A stretch of DNA of 64,000 nucleotides from Cantharellus purpuraceus (lineage: Eukaryota; Basidiomycota; Agaricomycetes; Cantharellales; Hydnaceae), in NCBI GenBank assembly GCA_025174535.1, contig JALBUN010000001.1:372001-436000 (forward strand), written 5' to 3'. Shown one piece after another: positions 1-11,487 of this stretch. The stretch's first letter is position 1. The number at the start of each line of letters is the position of its first letter. The notes below the pieces were generated by a model. It did no database searches. It was not told the origin of the DNA and saw only the letters and a program-made list of their open reading frames with translations. Made by a program: the position numbers and the translations under genes.

Positions 1-79
1 GATCAAAACATTGCGAGAACTAAACACAGTCCACATTAGCGGGCGTTTACATATGGTATTCGTGGTACGTCTCCCATAC

Positions 80-336
80 CTGTCGCCCGCCTCCAGTACC
101 AACACGCGCACCCTCGGATCCTCAGAGAGACGGGCGGCGAGCACACATCCGGCGGTTCCACCGCCTATGATCACAATGTCGTACTCAGTCTCATCCTTTT
201 CACTCGCTACGACCTGTGACCCGTCAATCAAAGAACCCTTGTCTTGACGGAAGGCTATGCGACCCAACGCGATTACAGCAGAGGCCGCGAAAAGACCTTT
301 GGAGATAACTTTGGCGGACAGCGAAGATGTTGACAT
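80..336 (-). CDS. GMC oxidoreductase, copy 1, first exon (gene runs off left edge)
   Basis: The first exon encodes an N-terminal hydrophobic signal-anchor-like stretch and then the FAD-binding Rossmann motif [15 protein letters not shown], typical of glucose-methanol-choline (GMC) flavoenzymes of CAZy group AA3. The ATG at 336-334 aligns with the start of the second copy at 37243. The exon ends at 80 with a GTATGG donor; positions 1-79 are the first intron and match the intron of copy 2 apart from a small insertion. The rest of the gene lies left of the window, so whether this copy is intact cannot be judged. The encoded peptide differs from copy 2 at only a few residues. The substrate (aryl alcohol, sugar or other) cannot be told from this fragment. 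Confidence 0.85.
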
Positions 337-372
337 GGTAGAGGCAAGGTTATGTAGCAATGTCGACTAGGT

Positions 373-383
373 CCTTTATAAGT
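373..383 (-). promoter_or_regulatory. TATA box of GMC copy 1
   Basis: On the minus strand the sequence reads ACTTATAAAGG, placed 37 bp upstream of the ATG. The identical box sits at the same distance in front of copy 2 (37280-37290), so the core promoter was duplicated with the gene. Confidence 0.6.
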
Positions 384-646
384 GTGGACCGACAATAGCC
401 AGGGTCCTCGGGGACTACTGTGCCCGCAAATTGAACTTCGCCTGGGCACCTAGTTAGCCAATTTGCTACGCTTGGTGCACTCGCTGCGCTCGCGTGCTTA
501 AAGCCACGTCTCTACCTGTCTTGTCTTGCTGCAATGTGCGCGGCGGCGACTCTAGGCAAGTCACTTGACTTGGTTTCGCTGAGACATCCGTTAGCAGTTA
601 CAAGTGGAAGGTGCCGATGGAAGAAGCCCGACCCGAAAGAGGCTGA

Positions 647-1386
647 AGCTTTGAGAGCACACTATTATGAAAGGGGGGATGGCCGACTGCAGCGGCGGTT
701 ACCAAAGCTTTAATAAATATTTTGTAATGTATGGTTTGTCATTACACGAACTCATTTCACGGCAACGCATGACCGCAAAGCAAGAGAAGGTCTTTAAATT
801 CATGGTTGTGGGTAGCTATGTATCTTCATTGCACCCTGAATTACACAATCTCAGGAGCAAAGCACACTTTGCAAACTGCTGAAAAAAATGGACTCATATA
901 TGAAACCAAAGCTAAAGCTTTGATCAGCAAGAAAATCCCAGGTGCTGGGAAACAACACTGCAGGAACTCTCAAAAACAGTGCTTTTTGCCCTTGTAAATT
1001 CAGTACAAAAAGCACTCAATTCTGGAAAACTGAAATTCAGTACCATCATCGGATTGCGACCCACTGCATCATGGACTTACAGCGGTAAGGACAGCGCTTG
1101 TTTGAAGCGTGAGCGAAGCCTCAAACTTGCGAACGCAGTATCTCATTGTAACGGCCGCGCCAGAGCCACATGACATTAGTTAGCCAGTTTCTAGAAGCCA
1201 CGTGTCATCAGCAGATTACTAGAAGTTTTGACGTGTACTTATAAACCAGGGCTGCAAGTCCCATTTTCCCTGCTCAATCAACACCAGTAATAGACCCTAC
1301 TGTTCACTTGTTTTATTAGTCCTTCTGCTCTCATTCTGATTCCACCAGGTCCATTACAGTTTGATTGAGCCACCCATCTGTCATAC
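647..1386. other. Unassigned stretch, possibly a degenerate LTR or retroelement end
   Basis: No convincing gene. It begins just after the duplicated GMC promoter, has a purine run (GAAAGGGGGGATGG at about 669), and near 1238 has CTTATAAACCAGGG followed by pyrimidine-rich sequence, like the TATA and downstream part of an LTR. It ends in ATCTGTCA just before the LTR of element E. Neither clear TG/CA ends nor a target duplication could be found, so I do not call it an element. Confidence 0.3.
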
Positions 1387-1786
1387 TGTTATGCACTAGG
1401 TCTGATTGGGGGTCAGTGTTGGGGTATATGCAGTTCTAAACTACTTCAAATAAGGACTATTATTTAGTAGTTCAAAGGTATTTCAAATGTTCTATTGAAT
1501 GTACTTATATTTCGCTTTTTTGTGTATTTGAGCCCACAAGTGTACACAAGGGGTCGGTTGCTGATATAATCTGTCATTCAACTCCGACGAGCACTCGCGC
1601 GCGAGCGAACGACGCGCGCATTACATAATCATCGGAGTTCGCGCACTTCAGCCAAAAGCGGCCACAGAAGGTTCTGACACCTTCCTGGACCTTCCACAAG
1701 GTTCCCCGGCCTTCTCTTTCCTTCCAGGGGCTTCCCTAAGTGCCAGGAATGTTCTCTGATTAGTTACATAAGCTAGATAGTCCATG

Positions 1787-1797
1787 TATATAAAAAG
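1787..1797 (+). promoter_or_regulatory. TATA box of the TGTTGGGG solo LTR
   Basis: TATATAAAAAG, followed by GGGCTGCAAC and, about 25 bp on, an AATAAATAAG stretch. This is the usual arrangement of an LTR promoter and fixes the LTR orientation as plus. Confidence 0.6.
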
Positions 1798-2062
1798 GGC
1801 TGCAACAGCAGTGCAATAAATAAGACCTTTTTACCACACACATACAGCAGTGTCTACTCAAGCATTGAGTAATCATCACATAAGCATCACGCTTATATCA
1901 GCTACTCTTAGTGTATATTAACTTTGATTGACTCTTGGAGAAGCCAGAAGTTATTATATTACAAGTGCAGCAGGCTCTAATATTAATCAAACTTGGAGAA
2001 GACGTTAATACGGAGTAACTGATTAGTAATTAACACACTACAAGCCCACTCGGAGCAGTAAC

Positions 2063-2290
2063 TTGAAGTGTATTAATTGTTATTCATTGATCAAGAACCT
2101 TACACGTGTAATTGAGACTCTGAGGTTAGCCAAATTATCACGTATCGGGCTATTGGTTATAATCAAGAATCTTGCACGTTTAATTGAGACTCTGAGGTTA
2201 GTCAGGTTAATACGTGCTAGGCTATTGATTGGTCAAGAATACTGCATGTTTAATTGAGACTCTGAGGTTAGTCAGGTTAACACGTACTTT
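2063..2290 (+). repeat. Three tandem repeats of about 70-72 bp inside the solo LTR
   Basis: The block AATTGAGACTCTGAGGTTAG recurs at about 2110, 2182 and 2252, each embedded in a longer similar unit (GATCAAGAA, CACGTNTAATTGAG, GCTATTGATNGG). The repeats lie downstream of the TATA box, in the presumed transcribed R/U5 part. Confidence 0.7.
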
Positions 2291-3441
2291 GCTATTGATC
2301 GGTTGGTTCAATTGTGGGCATTTCAATAAATCAACAACACAGTCTATTAACTCACCTCTTTGAGACGAGATTAATATCCCTTGACTGTTGATTCTATCAC
2401 GGATAAGACATGTACAGTGAATCAGAAGGAAGTGTTCAAGTGCGTATCTATCTTTTTACGTTGAAGGGATTATTGTTAGCTTTAATCCACTCAACCTGTG
2501 GTACTAAGGCACTAGGTTACTTCCCCCTTTGAAGTATCTGAACCCTTGAACCCCTGTCAATCTTTGACTTTACATTGCATCAGCAGTAAAGCGTGAACTA
2601 CATGTGACAAGCATAAAAATCTCTATTGCTTCACTTCCTGTGGCAACATTGATTGTGTTTGTTCACCAGAGTATAATTTCTTAATTGGGTTCTCTGTTAA
2701 AATAGTTTCAAGCTTATTGCTATCCTTGAAAGGTCATACATCCTCGGGCTAAACTTAGATTGTGATTAACACCACAGTTTAGGTTGAAGTTCACGGTTCC
2801 AAAACAGTCAGAGTTTGGGTTGGAGTCTGGGTCAGAGTCGGAGCTGGGATCGGGGTGCATTGTGGGGGTCGGAATGGACTTGGCTTCAGCTTATATGCTG
2901 CACCCTCACTAATACCTGTGTCCGAGATTTCAGAGACAAAGTATGACTTTGACAGTTCAGATCAGACTTAGGAGCTAGGTGTGATTCAATATTCAAACTG
3001 GGGAATGAAGTCCCCAGTTGGGCAACTTAAATACATATTTGAAATCTAATAATAATTACTCCAGTGATGGGTCTCTGAGGCTGATGGCCTTATGTGAATA
3101 TGTCCAAGTCTGATGGGGATGGATGTTTGGGTTCCTATGGTGATGCTGATGCATCAATCGGAACCGGAGGCAGATGAGCGAAATTGACGGTGACAATTGG
3201 ACAGACTAAATGGAGATATGATGGTTCCCAGGTGGAGTATAGATTTCATGTTTGTGGGGATCTGAGTGGATTGGATGGGGATCTGGGCATTAATGAATAT
3301 AGTCATAACAGTATCTCTCCATTAAGGCCAAGCCCTTGAGGCCTCATGTCCATGGATTGAGACGGTTGGGTGCAGTTGGAGTTATACTGGGGGTCTGGAG
3401 ACATATAAAAGGAGGGGCGTGTTGAGGTCTTATCCTTGATG

Positions 3442-5120
3442 ATGTTGAACCCTTTTGCAAGTATGAGTGTGGCCAAGCTCAAGCAGTTGCTCCTGGCCTG
3501 ATGGAAGGAAGAAGAAGAGGAGCAGAGATGGAAGGAGGAGGAGGCAGAGTGGAGACAGAAGGAGGAGGAGGAGGAATGGAGGCGGAAGAAGGCAGAGGAG
3601 ACAGAACGGAGACGGAAGGAGGAGGAGGAGGTGGAATGGAGATGGAAGGAGGAGGAGGAGGAATGGAAAGGGAAGGAGGAGGAGGGGGAATGGAAATGGA
3701 AGGAGGAGGAGGAGGAATGGAAAGGGAGGGAGGCAAAGGAGGTGGAAAGGAAATGGAAGGAGGAAGAAGCAAAGGCAGAGTGAGCACACAAGGTCAAGGA
3801 GCTTGTGGCCGTGATGGAGGCCACAAGGCTAAAGAAAGTGGAGGATCAGGCACATGAGCTAGAGGCCACCATGGAGGTAGAGGAAGAGGTGACTGGGGCA
3901 GGGGTGACTAGTCACCTGGAGAGTCTGAGCATGCCAATACGGGCATGGACCCCTGAGGTCGCCATTATCTCAGTCACACGGATGGAGTCGACCTGTCTGA
4001 CAACTGCCCCACCAGTAGACTTGCCAGTGTGTTTGCAACCATGGCTGTTATTTACAGTGGGTGCAGCTGAAGAGGATGATGCAGCAGAGGTGGAGAGGGC
4101 AGAAGCAGAGGCGGATCCCAATGCAGACATGGAGCTCAACGCCAATGCAGAGCCCGAGGCGGGTGTGGATGTCAGGACAGATAAGGACCCTGATCTGACC
4201 TCAAATCGTTATGAGGAGATGGCCTGGTGCTACCATGAAGAAGAATCTTGAGGTCACAGTTTTCTCATTGAAGGCATACCCGAGTGCTGATATGGAGAAG
4301 CGGGAGGCAGATCGGAGGGTCATATGGTGTAAAGAGGATCACATAGTGGCGACTCGCAAGAAGGAGCTGCATGTTGCTAGGTCAGCAATTCAACTTTGCA
4401 AGTGTGAGATGGAGAAGGCTGCAGCAGAGCAGCAGGGCAAGGAGGAGGAGAGGGAGCACTTGGAGGCTGCATCAAAAAGGAGTGGACCTCCCAAGACTCT
4501 AGCTCTGATAGAGCCACAGTCTGGGCATAATATGCGACTTGTGTCGTGATGCAGGCATGGAGTGTGTATGGCCCACTGGTCCAACCTGCCACCTTCAGTC
4601 CTGCGATCATTGTTGGGGTCAGAAAGGAGGGTGTAGGATCAATGGAAAGTTCGATCCCCAAAGTTGGAGCATCAAGCCCTGACTAGTGGTACAAGGAGGG
4701 GCAGAGAAAGAACCAGAAGGTCGTCTGACCAAAAGGTGGTGGACAGAGATGGGTGCTGTGGCAGCTGGGGGTAGCGGTGTCGGATCAGAGGGAGCAACAA
4801 CTGGGGCAGGTACAGGGCGCATCTCTGCACCCAACAGCACTGTGGGCCAGCTTATCTGGCTGGTTAACCTGCAGTCAGAGCACCTCTGGTGAACAGAGGG
4901 GTTGTTAGTGGATTTAGTGAAGATGATGAAATGGAAGGAGGTTCTGGAGGGCTGGTGGACTGCTGAGTTGTGTTGGCTGCGGAAGTTCATGGCCCCCCTG
5001 GATGAGGATTCGGACATGGGGGATGAGAAAGATTGGGTGTTGGATGTAGAGAGGGACAATGAGTTGGAGATGGAGCCTGAGGTAGACAAGGGGAAGGGAA
5101 AAAGGAAATGCAATGTATAA
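3442..5120 (+). pseudogene. Antisense coiled-coil / zinc-cluster gene of element E
   Basis: This is the E copy of the accessory gene carried by the A-type element on the strand opposite to gag-pol. A TATAAAA box at 3404-3410 precedes the start. The frame opens with a short leader, meets a TGA, and continues as a Glu/Lys/Arg repeat region. After frameshifts, the part near 4533-4634 reads C-X2-C-X6-C-X12-C-X2-C-X6-C, which fits the Zn2Cys6 (Gal4-type) spacing. A downstream domain of about 130 residues ends in an acidic tail and a basic GKGKRK at 5120. E keeps all six cysteines in one frame, whereas copy A has lost two bases there. Several stops and frameshifts make this a pseudogene. The function is unknown. 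Confidence 0.65.
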
Positions 5121-5161
5121 TTAAAAATGAAATTGAAATTGATTGTAATACTTTGGAATGG

Positions 5162-5667
5162 TGTTATGCACTAGGTCCGGTTGGGGGTTGGGAGGTTTCA
5201 TTGGAGTTGGAGCACGTCATAGGGGTCAGAACGGACTTGGCTTCAGCTTATGTGCTGTGCCCTCACTAATACCGGTGTCCGAGATTTTGGAGACGGAGTA
5301 TGACTTAGAGAGTTAGGATCGGACTTAGGAACTAGGCGTGATTTGATATTCGAACTGGGGAATGAAGTCCCCAGTCAGGCAACTTAAATACATATTTTGA
5401 AATCTAATAATAATTACTCTGGTGATGGGTCTCCAAGGCCGACGGCCTTACATGAGTATGTCTGAGTCCGATGGGGACAGATGTCCAGGTTCCTATGGTG
5501 ATGCTGATGCATCAATTGGAACCAGAGACGGATGGGCAGAATCAGCAGTGACAATTGGACAGGTAGATGGAGATGTGGCGGTTTCCAAATGGAGTATAGA
5601 TTTCATATGCGCAGGGATCTGAGTGGATCGGATGGGGATCTGGTTGTTAATGAATATAGTCATAACA
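5162..5667 (-). mobile_element. 3' LTR of element A
   Basis: 506 bp from TGTTATGCAC to GTCATAACA on the plus strand, that is TGTTATGACT to GTGCATAACA in the direction of the element. It shares with the 15599-16091 LTR variants not seen in the other copies (GACAGATGTCCAGG, a four-T ATATTTTG run), consistent with the two being a pair from one insertion. The many transitions between them show that the insertion is not recent. Confidence 0.85.
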
Positions 5668-5681
5668 GTATCTCTCCATTT
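5668..5681 (-). other. Polypurine tract next to the 3' LTR of element A
   Basis: Read on the minus strand, AAATGGAGAGATAC directly abuts the 3' LTR. The same sequence precedes the 3' LTR in B (just left of 29088) and in E (from 3311). It is the likely plus-strand primer site and confirms that the antisense accessory gene lies inside the element. Confidence 0.55.
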
Positions 5682-5769
5682 AAGGCCAAGCCCCTGAGGC
5701 CTCATGTCCATGGATTGAATAGGTGAGACGGTTGGGCGCAGTTGGAGTTATACTGGGGGTCTGGAGACA

Positions 5770-5778
5770 TATAAAAGG
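5770..5778 (+). promoter_or_regulatory. TATA box of the antisense accessory gene, copy A
   Basis: TATAAAAGG on the plus strand, 31 bp upstream of the start codon at 5809. The same box stands in front of the same gene in E (3404-3410) and in B (28977-28985, minus strand). This indicates a separate transcription unit opposed to the retroelement transcript. Confidence 0.6.
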
Positions 5779-5808
5779 AGGGGCATGATTGAGGTCTTAT
5801 CCTCAACG

Positions 5809-7770
5809 ATGTCAAACCCTTTGGCAAGCATGAGCGTGGCCGAGCTTGAGCAGTTGCTCTTGGCCTGATGGAAGGAAGAGGAAGAGGAGCGGAAACGGAA
5901 GGAAGAGGAAGAGGAGCGGAAACGGAAGGAAGAGGAAGAGGAGCGGAAACGGAAGGAAGAGGAAGAGGAGCGGAAACGGAAGGAAGAGGAAGAGGAGCGG
6001 AAACAGAAGGAAGAGGAAGAGGAGCGGAAACGGAAGGAAGAGGAAGAGGAGCGGAAACGGAAGGAAGAGGAAGAGGAGCAGAGATGGATGGAAGAGGAAG
6101 AGGAGTGGAGACGGAAGAGGAAGAGGAGCAGAGATGGAAAGAGGAGGAGGAAGCAGAACGGAGATGGAAGGAGGAGGAGGAGGCGGAACGGAGACGGAAG
6201 GAGGAGGAGGAGGCTGAATGGAGACGGAAGGAGGAGCAGGAGCAGAGGTGGAAAGAGGCAGTGGAGACGGAACGGAGAAGGAAAGAGGTGGAAGCAAAGG
6301 CCAAGAGAGCCTGCAGGGTCAAGGAACTTGCGGCTGCAATGGAGGCCGTGAGACTGAAGGAAGTGGAGGAGCAGGCACACGAGCTAGAAGCCACCATGGA
6401 GGTAGAGGAGGAGGTGACCGGGGCAGGGGCGACCAGCCCAGGAAGTCTGAGTGTGCCAATACGGACAGGGACCCCCGAGGTTGCCATCATCTCTGTTACA
6501 CGGATGGAGACAACTCGTCTGACAACTGTCACTGCAGTGGACTCGCCGTTATGTCTGTGGGCATGGCCATTATTTGGGTTGGGTGTGGCTGAGGAAGATG
6601 AAGTGGCGGAGGGGGAGAGGGCGGAGGTGGAGGCGGATCCTGATGCCAATATGGAGCTCGATGCAAATGCGGAGCCCGAGGTGGGTGTGGATGTTGGGAC
6701 GGATGCAGAGCCAGATCCAACTTCAAATTGTTACGAGGAGATGGCTTGGGTAGCCACGGTCGCGGCTCGCAAAAGAGCGGAGCTCTATGCCGCTACCACC
6801 AAGAAGAATCTTGATGTCGCGGTTTTTTCATTGAAGGTGTACCTGAGTGCTGATACAGAGAAGCGGGAGGTGAATCGGAGGGTCATATGGTGCAAGGTGG
6901 AGAGTCATGTGTTGGCGACCTGTAAGAAGGAGCTGCGTGTCGCAAGGTTGGTGATCCAGCTTCGCAAGCATGAGATGGAGAAGGCGGCGGCAGAACAGCA
7001 GGACAAGGAGGAGGAGAGGGAACACTTGGAGGCCGCAGCGAGAAGGGGCAGACCACCCAAGGCTCTGGCTCCAGCAGAGCCATTCGGTGGGCCCGGCGTA
7101 ACTTGCGACTTGTCGTGACGTGGGCGTGGAGTGTGTGTGGCCTACCAGCCCAACTCACCGCCTTCGGTCCTGCGATCATTGTTGGGGTTGGAAAGGAGGG
7201 TGTAGGATCAATGGAAAGTTTGATCCCTGGAGTCGGAGCATCAAGCCCTGACTAGTGGTACAAGGAGGGGCGGAGAAAGAATCGGAAGGTCGTCTGACCA
7301 AAAAGTGGCGGACGGAGACGGGTGCTGTGGCAGCTGGGGGTAGCAGTGTCGGATTGGAAGGGGCAACGACCAGTGCAGGTATGGGGTGCATCTCTGTGCC
7401 CAATAGTACCGTGGGCCAGCTTATCCAGCTGGTTAACCTGCAGTCGGAGCACCTTCAGTGGATGGAGGGGTTGCTAGTGGACTTGGTGAAGACGATGAAA
7501 TGGAAGGAGGTTCTGGAGGGTCGGCGGATGGCCGAGTTACGTCGGTTGCGGAAGTTCATGGCCCCTTTGGACGAGGATTCAGACATGGGGGATGAGAAAG
7601 ATTGGGTGTCGGATGTAGAGAGTGATGATGAGTTGGAGACGGAGCCTGAGGTAGATAAGGGAAAAGGAAACACAATGTATAAAAATAAAAATGAAATGAT
7701 TATAAATTTTGGAGCGGAGAAAAATGAGGCAAGTGATTCCTTCAGAGTTTTTTTTTGGGCAGGCTGGTAA
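5809..7770 (+). pseudogene. Antisense coiled-coil / zinc-cluster gene of element A
   Basis: The gene begins MSNPLASMSVAELEQLLLA, has a TGA (shared by all three copies) and then a run of EEEEERKRK units encoded by a 24-bp DNA repeat (about 5870-6110). A helical region of more than 100 residues rich in Glu, Arg, Lys and Ala follows, then a Thr/Pro linker, an acidic stretch, a second helix ending near 7060, and at 7108 the start of the cysteine cluster (GVTCDL). A 2-bp deletion relative to E breaks the frame there. The remaining cysteines (CDHC, GGC) and the C-terminal domain with acidic tail follow in other frames. The gene lies between pol and the 3' LTR, opposite to pol. I know similar coiled-coil plus six-cysteine proteins only as uncharacterised agaricomycete proteins; a DNA- or chromatin-binding role is a guess. 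Confidence 0.7.
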
Positions 7771-10758
7771 TTTTCCTGGTGACTTGTAATAAAATGACGA
7801 TGTGAAATAATAGAATTAGCATTAGTAATGGGACTTAAAGATTCATAAGAGGGCCAGGTTTGTCTGGATAAGCAGAGTGAAAGTCAGAGACGGATTCAGA
7901 TGCATGATCAAGTTCGGACGCAGAGATCCATGAGGATTCTTCGTCAGTGCCTTCGTACCCAGTCCATTTGACTAAGTACTGGAGCTTGCACTTGTATCGA
8001 CGGTCAAGCTTTGAGTCCAGGATCTCAGATATCTCATATTCATTGTCTCCTTCGATGATGATCAGGGGAGGTGGGGGTTGCGTGTGACTGGAGATCTCAT
8101 TTGTAGTAGCGGGTTTGAGCATTGATATATGGAAGACCGGATGAACTGCTCGGAAGTGGTCCAGGAGGCGGAGGGTGAAGGACCTGCTGCCTGCATGAGC
8201 AATGACCTCATAAGGACCTAAGTATTTCTCAGAGAGTTTTTTTGATGGATGGGTGGTCCGGAAATGTTCAGCCTTAACAAATACTTTGTCTCTGATTTGT
8301 AGGTCCAGAGCCAGAATGCAGTGTCGGTCTGCAGAGACTTGATATTGTTTCTGGGCATCAGAGATGGTTTCTCAGAGATGTTGGTGTAGTTGATCAAGGT
8401 CAGTTACGAATTGGCGGGCTTTGGTGGAGGCAAGTTCCTTCTCAGGGTGGACAGAGATGTTCGGATGATAGCCTTTTATTAGCAAAGAATGGAGAGGTGC
8501 TGGTAGTCGCATTCGGAGCGTTGTTGTAGGCAAACTCTGCAATCGGAAGTAGATCAGCCCAGTTGTCTTGTTGATAGTTACAATAGATTCGGAGATATTG
8601 TTCCAGGGACTGATTCATTCGTTCCATTTGTCCGTCTCCTTCAGGGTGGTATCTGGAGGTGAAATGAAGCTTCATGTCAAGAGCCTTCCCTAATGTGCAG
8701 AAGAAGGAGGACACAAACTCTGAGCCCCAATCGGATGTGACATGCGATGGGACTCTGTGTTTAGAGAATATGTAACAATTTAGCTAGTGAGGCGGAGGTG
8801 ATGGTGTCATGCGTCGGAATGAATAGTGACTGTTTAGTGAACCTGTCAACAATCACAAGTATGGTGTCGTATCTGAGCGATGGGGGGAGCTTCTCTATGA
8901 AATCCATGGAGATGGAGTTCCATGGTTGCTCCGGGACCGGAAGTTGCTTAAGCATTCCATAGGGTTTGTGCCTTTGCGATTTTGAGCACATACACGTGGT
9001 GCAGGAGTTACAGTAGTGTTGAATGTATTCTCGCATTTTTGGCCATATGTAGTCTCGTCAGATTAACCCTTGTGTGCGATTTTGCCCAAAATGGCTGGAG
9101 ATTGGGTGATCATGATAATACTGCAAAACTCGGAGTCGGAGACCGTTGGTGTCAGGGACGTATATCCGGTTGTTGTGTTGGAGGTGTCCTTCAGGGTCAA
9201 GTGACCATTTTGGATTGGAAGGGTTGTCCAAGTGTTTAACTGCAACAGGATCGGAACGGAGTGATGAGCAGATGTTGGAGCGGAGTTGGTCGATGTCCAT
9301 AATGGTGACAGCTTGGAGGGTGGGAGTCATGAGGGTGGATGCTCGTAGGGACAATGCCAGCTGCTTGTTAGTAAACACAGGACAAAAGTTGTGTGGGTTT
9401 ATAGTGGCATAGTCGCTATTCCCCTCTTTAGGGTAGACATCCCAGCATCTAGTTAACGCGTCGGGCTTTGCTCCGAGTCAACCTGGACGGAAATGGATAA
9501 TGAGATTAAACTGAGATAGGTATTCAGACCATTGGACCTGTCTCCAGGTGAGCAGTTTTGTTGTGAAGAAGTATTCCAAGTTTTTGTGGTCAGTTATGAC
9601 GTCCACCGGATCGGAGGGGCCTTCAAGGTAGTGTCTCCATATCCAGAAGGCTTCATATATGGCAAGGAGCTCTTTGTCATGGACATCATAGTTCAGTTTG
9701 GGGGGCATAAATGTACGCGAGTGAAAAGCGATCAGATGGACATGTCTGTCGTCCAGAGAGATGATGGACAGGATCACGGCAAGTGCATAGTCGGAGGCAT
9801 TGGTCTCTAATAGGATAGGAACGTCTGGAACCCAATGAGTCAGTATCGGAGCGGAAGTAAAGGCCTTTTTCAAGGTCTCAAAGCTCTGTCTACATTCATC
9901 AGTGAAATTCCATTGGATAGCCTTTCTAGTGAGTTGGGTGAGTGGAACGGTGATATCAGAGTAGCCGTGAATGAAGCGGCGGTAGAAGTTGGCGAACCCT
10001 AGGAAGGACTGTACGTCCTTGACTTTCCAGGGTTCCAGCCATTCCTGTATGGTTTTGATTTTGTCATCAGACATTGTCAATCCTGCCGGGGAGAGGATAT
10101 AGCCTAGGTATTCGACTGAGTTGGAGTGGAATTTGCATTTGTCAGCATGGGTGAAGAGGCCATGTTTTCGGAGACGTCGGAGTACATCTCGGACATGTGT
10201 CCGATGTTCTTCTTCATTGTCCGAATATACCAAAATGTTGTCTAAGTAAACGAGGACAGTCACATCGAGGAGGTCAGCAAAGGTATCATTCATGAACCTC
10301 TGGAAGGTGGCCAGAGCATTGGTTAGTCTGAAGGGCATGACACACCACTCGAAAGATCCATATCAAGTGTGGAAAGTCATTTTCCACTCATTGCCTTCTC
10401 GGATGCGGACTAGATGGTAGGCATGTCGGAGATCTATTTTGGAATAGATCTTAGCCTTTGCGGGCTCTCAAGTAGGTCTGCGGTGTGGGGTATTGGGTAT
10501 CGGTCTTTCTTGGTGATCTTGTTAAGTCTACGGAAGTCAACACATAGATGGAGTGATCCATCCTTTTTGTGGACAAATAGGACCGGAGCTCCATGAGGGG
10601 ATAAGGATGGGCGGATGAAGCCTGTGGCCAAGTTCTCATCTATGAATGTTTGGAGAGCCAGTAGCTCTTTTGGGATAGTGAGTAGATAGGGCCAAGTGGA
10701 GGGGTGGAGTTGTGATCCAGTTCAATCTTGAGATCGTATGGTCGGTGTTCTGCTAGGG

Positions 10759-11487
10759 TGTTAAGTGCTGAAAACTTGGAGTTTAAAGGAGTAGCTGGTG
10801 TTCAGATACTAGTGAGGAAGGGGATGGGACTTTACTGTTCCAGTTCAACCAGAGACAGATGGGGACGAATAACTATTGAGTTGGATCAAGTGGACTTGGC
10901 TTCAACTTATGTGTTGTGCCCCCTCGAATTGTTGGTCCAATATTTTGGAGTTTGGAGTACGGAGTTGGATCAAGGATCCGGAGTTCAACTTGTCAAGAAG
11001 ATACTTGTCAAGAAGCTAGTAACCAAGAAGCTGATGGGGAATCTTAGTTGATATACGAACTACTGTAACATACAAGAAGTAGCCCGTATAAGTATGTAGA
11101 GAATTGAATGGTAAAACTAAAAGCAATAAGACAATAAGACTAATATGGAATACAACATGGAAAGGAGTTTGGAGTTCAGACTCATGTCCGAACTAATACT
11201 AAACAATTAGAAAGGATAACGGTTGTTGTAACCCATAAGAAGGAGACTACTAATGAGGAGAACAATAGCAGGGTCTGGAGTTGATGGAGGTGGAGTTGAT
11301 GGAGGTGGAGTTGACGGAGGTGGAGTTGATGGAGGTGGAGTTGATGGAGGTGGAGTTGACGGAGGTGGAGTTGATGGAGGTGGAGTTGACGGAGGTGGAG
11401 TTGATGGAGGTGGAGTTGATGGAGGTGGAGTTGACGGAGGTGGAGATGGAATCCAGAGATCGGAACTCGGTGTTACAGGATGTAACA
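10759..11487. mobile_element. Small solo LTR (TGTTAAGTGC family) nested in pol of element A
   Basis: Starts TGTTAAGTGCTG, ends GGATGTAACA, and is flanked by TAGGG on both sides (10754-10758 and 11488-11492). Excising it rejoins pol between GTTCTGC and AGTCAGC exactly as in copy B. It shares short blocks with the A-type LTR (GGACTTGGCTTCANCTTATG), so it is a distant relative. It contains a 15-bp minisatellite. Confidence 0.85.
11279..11447 (+). repeat. 15-bp minisatellite inside the small solo LTR
   Basis: About eleven copies of GGTGGAGTTGATGGA with an occasional GAC for GAT. All frames read as low-complexity peptides (GVDGG, STPPP), which are by-products of the repeat and not genes. Confidence 0.85.

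Larger units (their letters stand above)
1..646. repeat. Duplicated segment, left copy (pairs with 36915-37544)
   Basis: Positions 1-646 align almost continuously with 36915-37544 in the same orientation, covering intron 1, exon 1, the 5' leader and about 270 bp of promoter of the GMC gene. Similarity stops abruptly after GAGGCTGA at 646 and at 37544. The differences are mostly single-base changes and small indels. This is a direct duplication of a gene and its promoter, now separated by the transposon nest. Confidence 0.85.
1417..2806 (+). mobile_element. Solo LTR, TGTTGGGG family, with GTCAG target duplication
   Basis: The element starts TGTTGGGGTATATG and ends GGTTCCAAAACA; it is flanked on both sides by GTCAG (1412-1416 and 2807-2811). 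Removing it restores an uninterrupted A-type LTR. TG...CA ends, a 5-bp duplication, a strong TATA box and the lack of any pol sequence identify it as a solo LTR of about 1.39 kb. Its terminal GGTTCCAAAACA resembles the GGTTCCATAACA end of the TGTATGGG family, so the two may be related. Confidence 0.85.
1387..3310. mobile_element. LTR of element E (A-type gypsy), split by a nested solo LTR
   Basis: The LTR begins TGTTATGCACTAGG at 1387, is interrupted at 1417, resumes at 2807 (the first five bases being the target copy) and ends in GTCATAACA at 3310. The resumed part matches the other A-type LTRs along its whole length, including the AACTGGGGA/TCCCCAGTT inverted repeat. Relative to the element's genes on the minus strand this is the 3' LTR. 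The matching LTR of E is not in the window, so E is truncated on its right side. Confidence 0.85.

Noticed and set aside
3303..3824. Long Ser/Phe/Pro-rich frames opposite the coiled-coil gene (also at 5702-6649 and 28609-29053)
   Set aside because: They are shadows of the purine-rich Glu/Lys/Arg repeat on the other strand, with composition dictated by that repeat.
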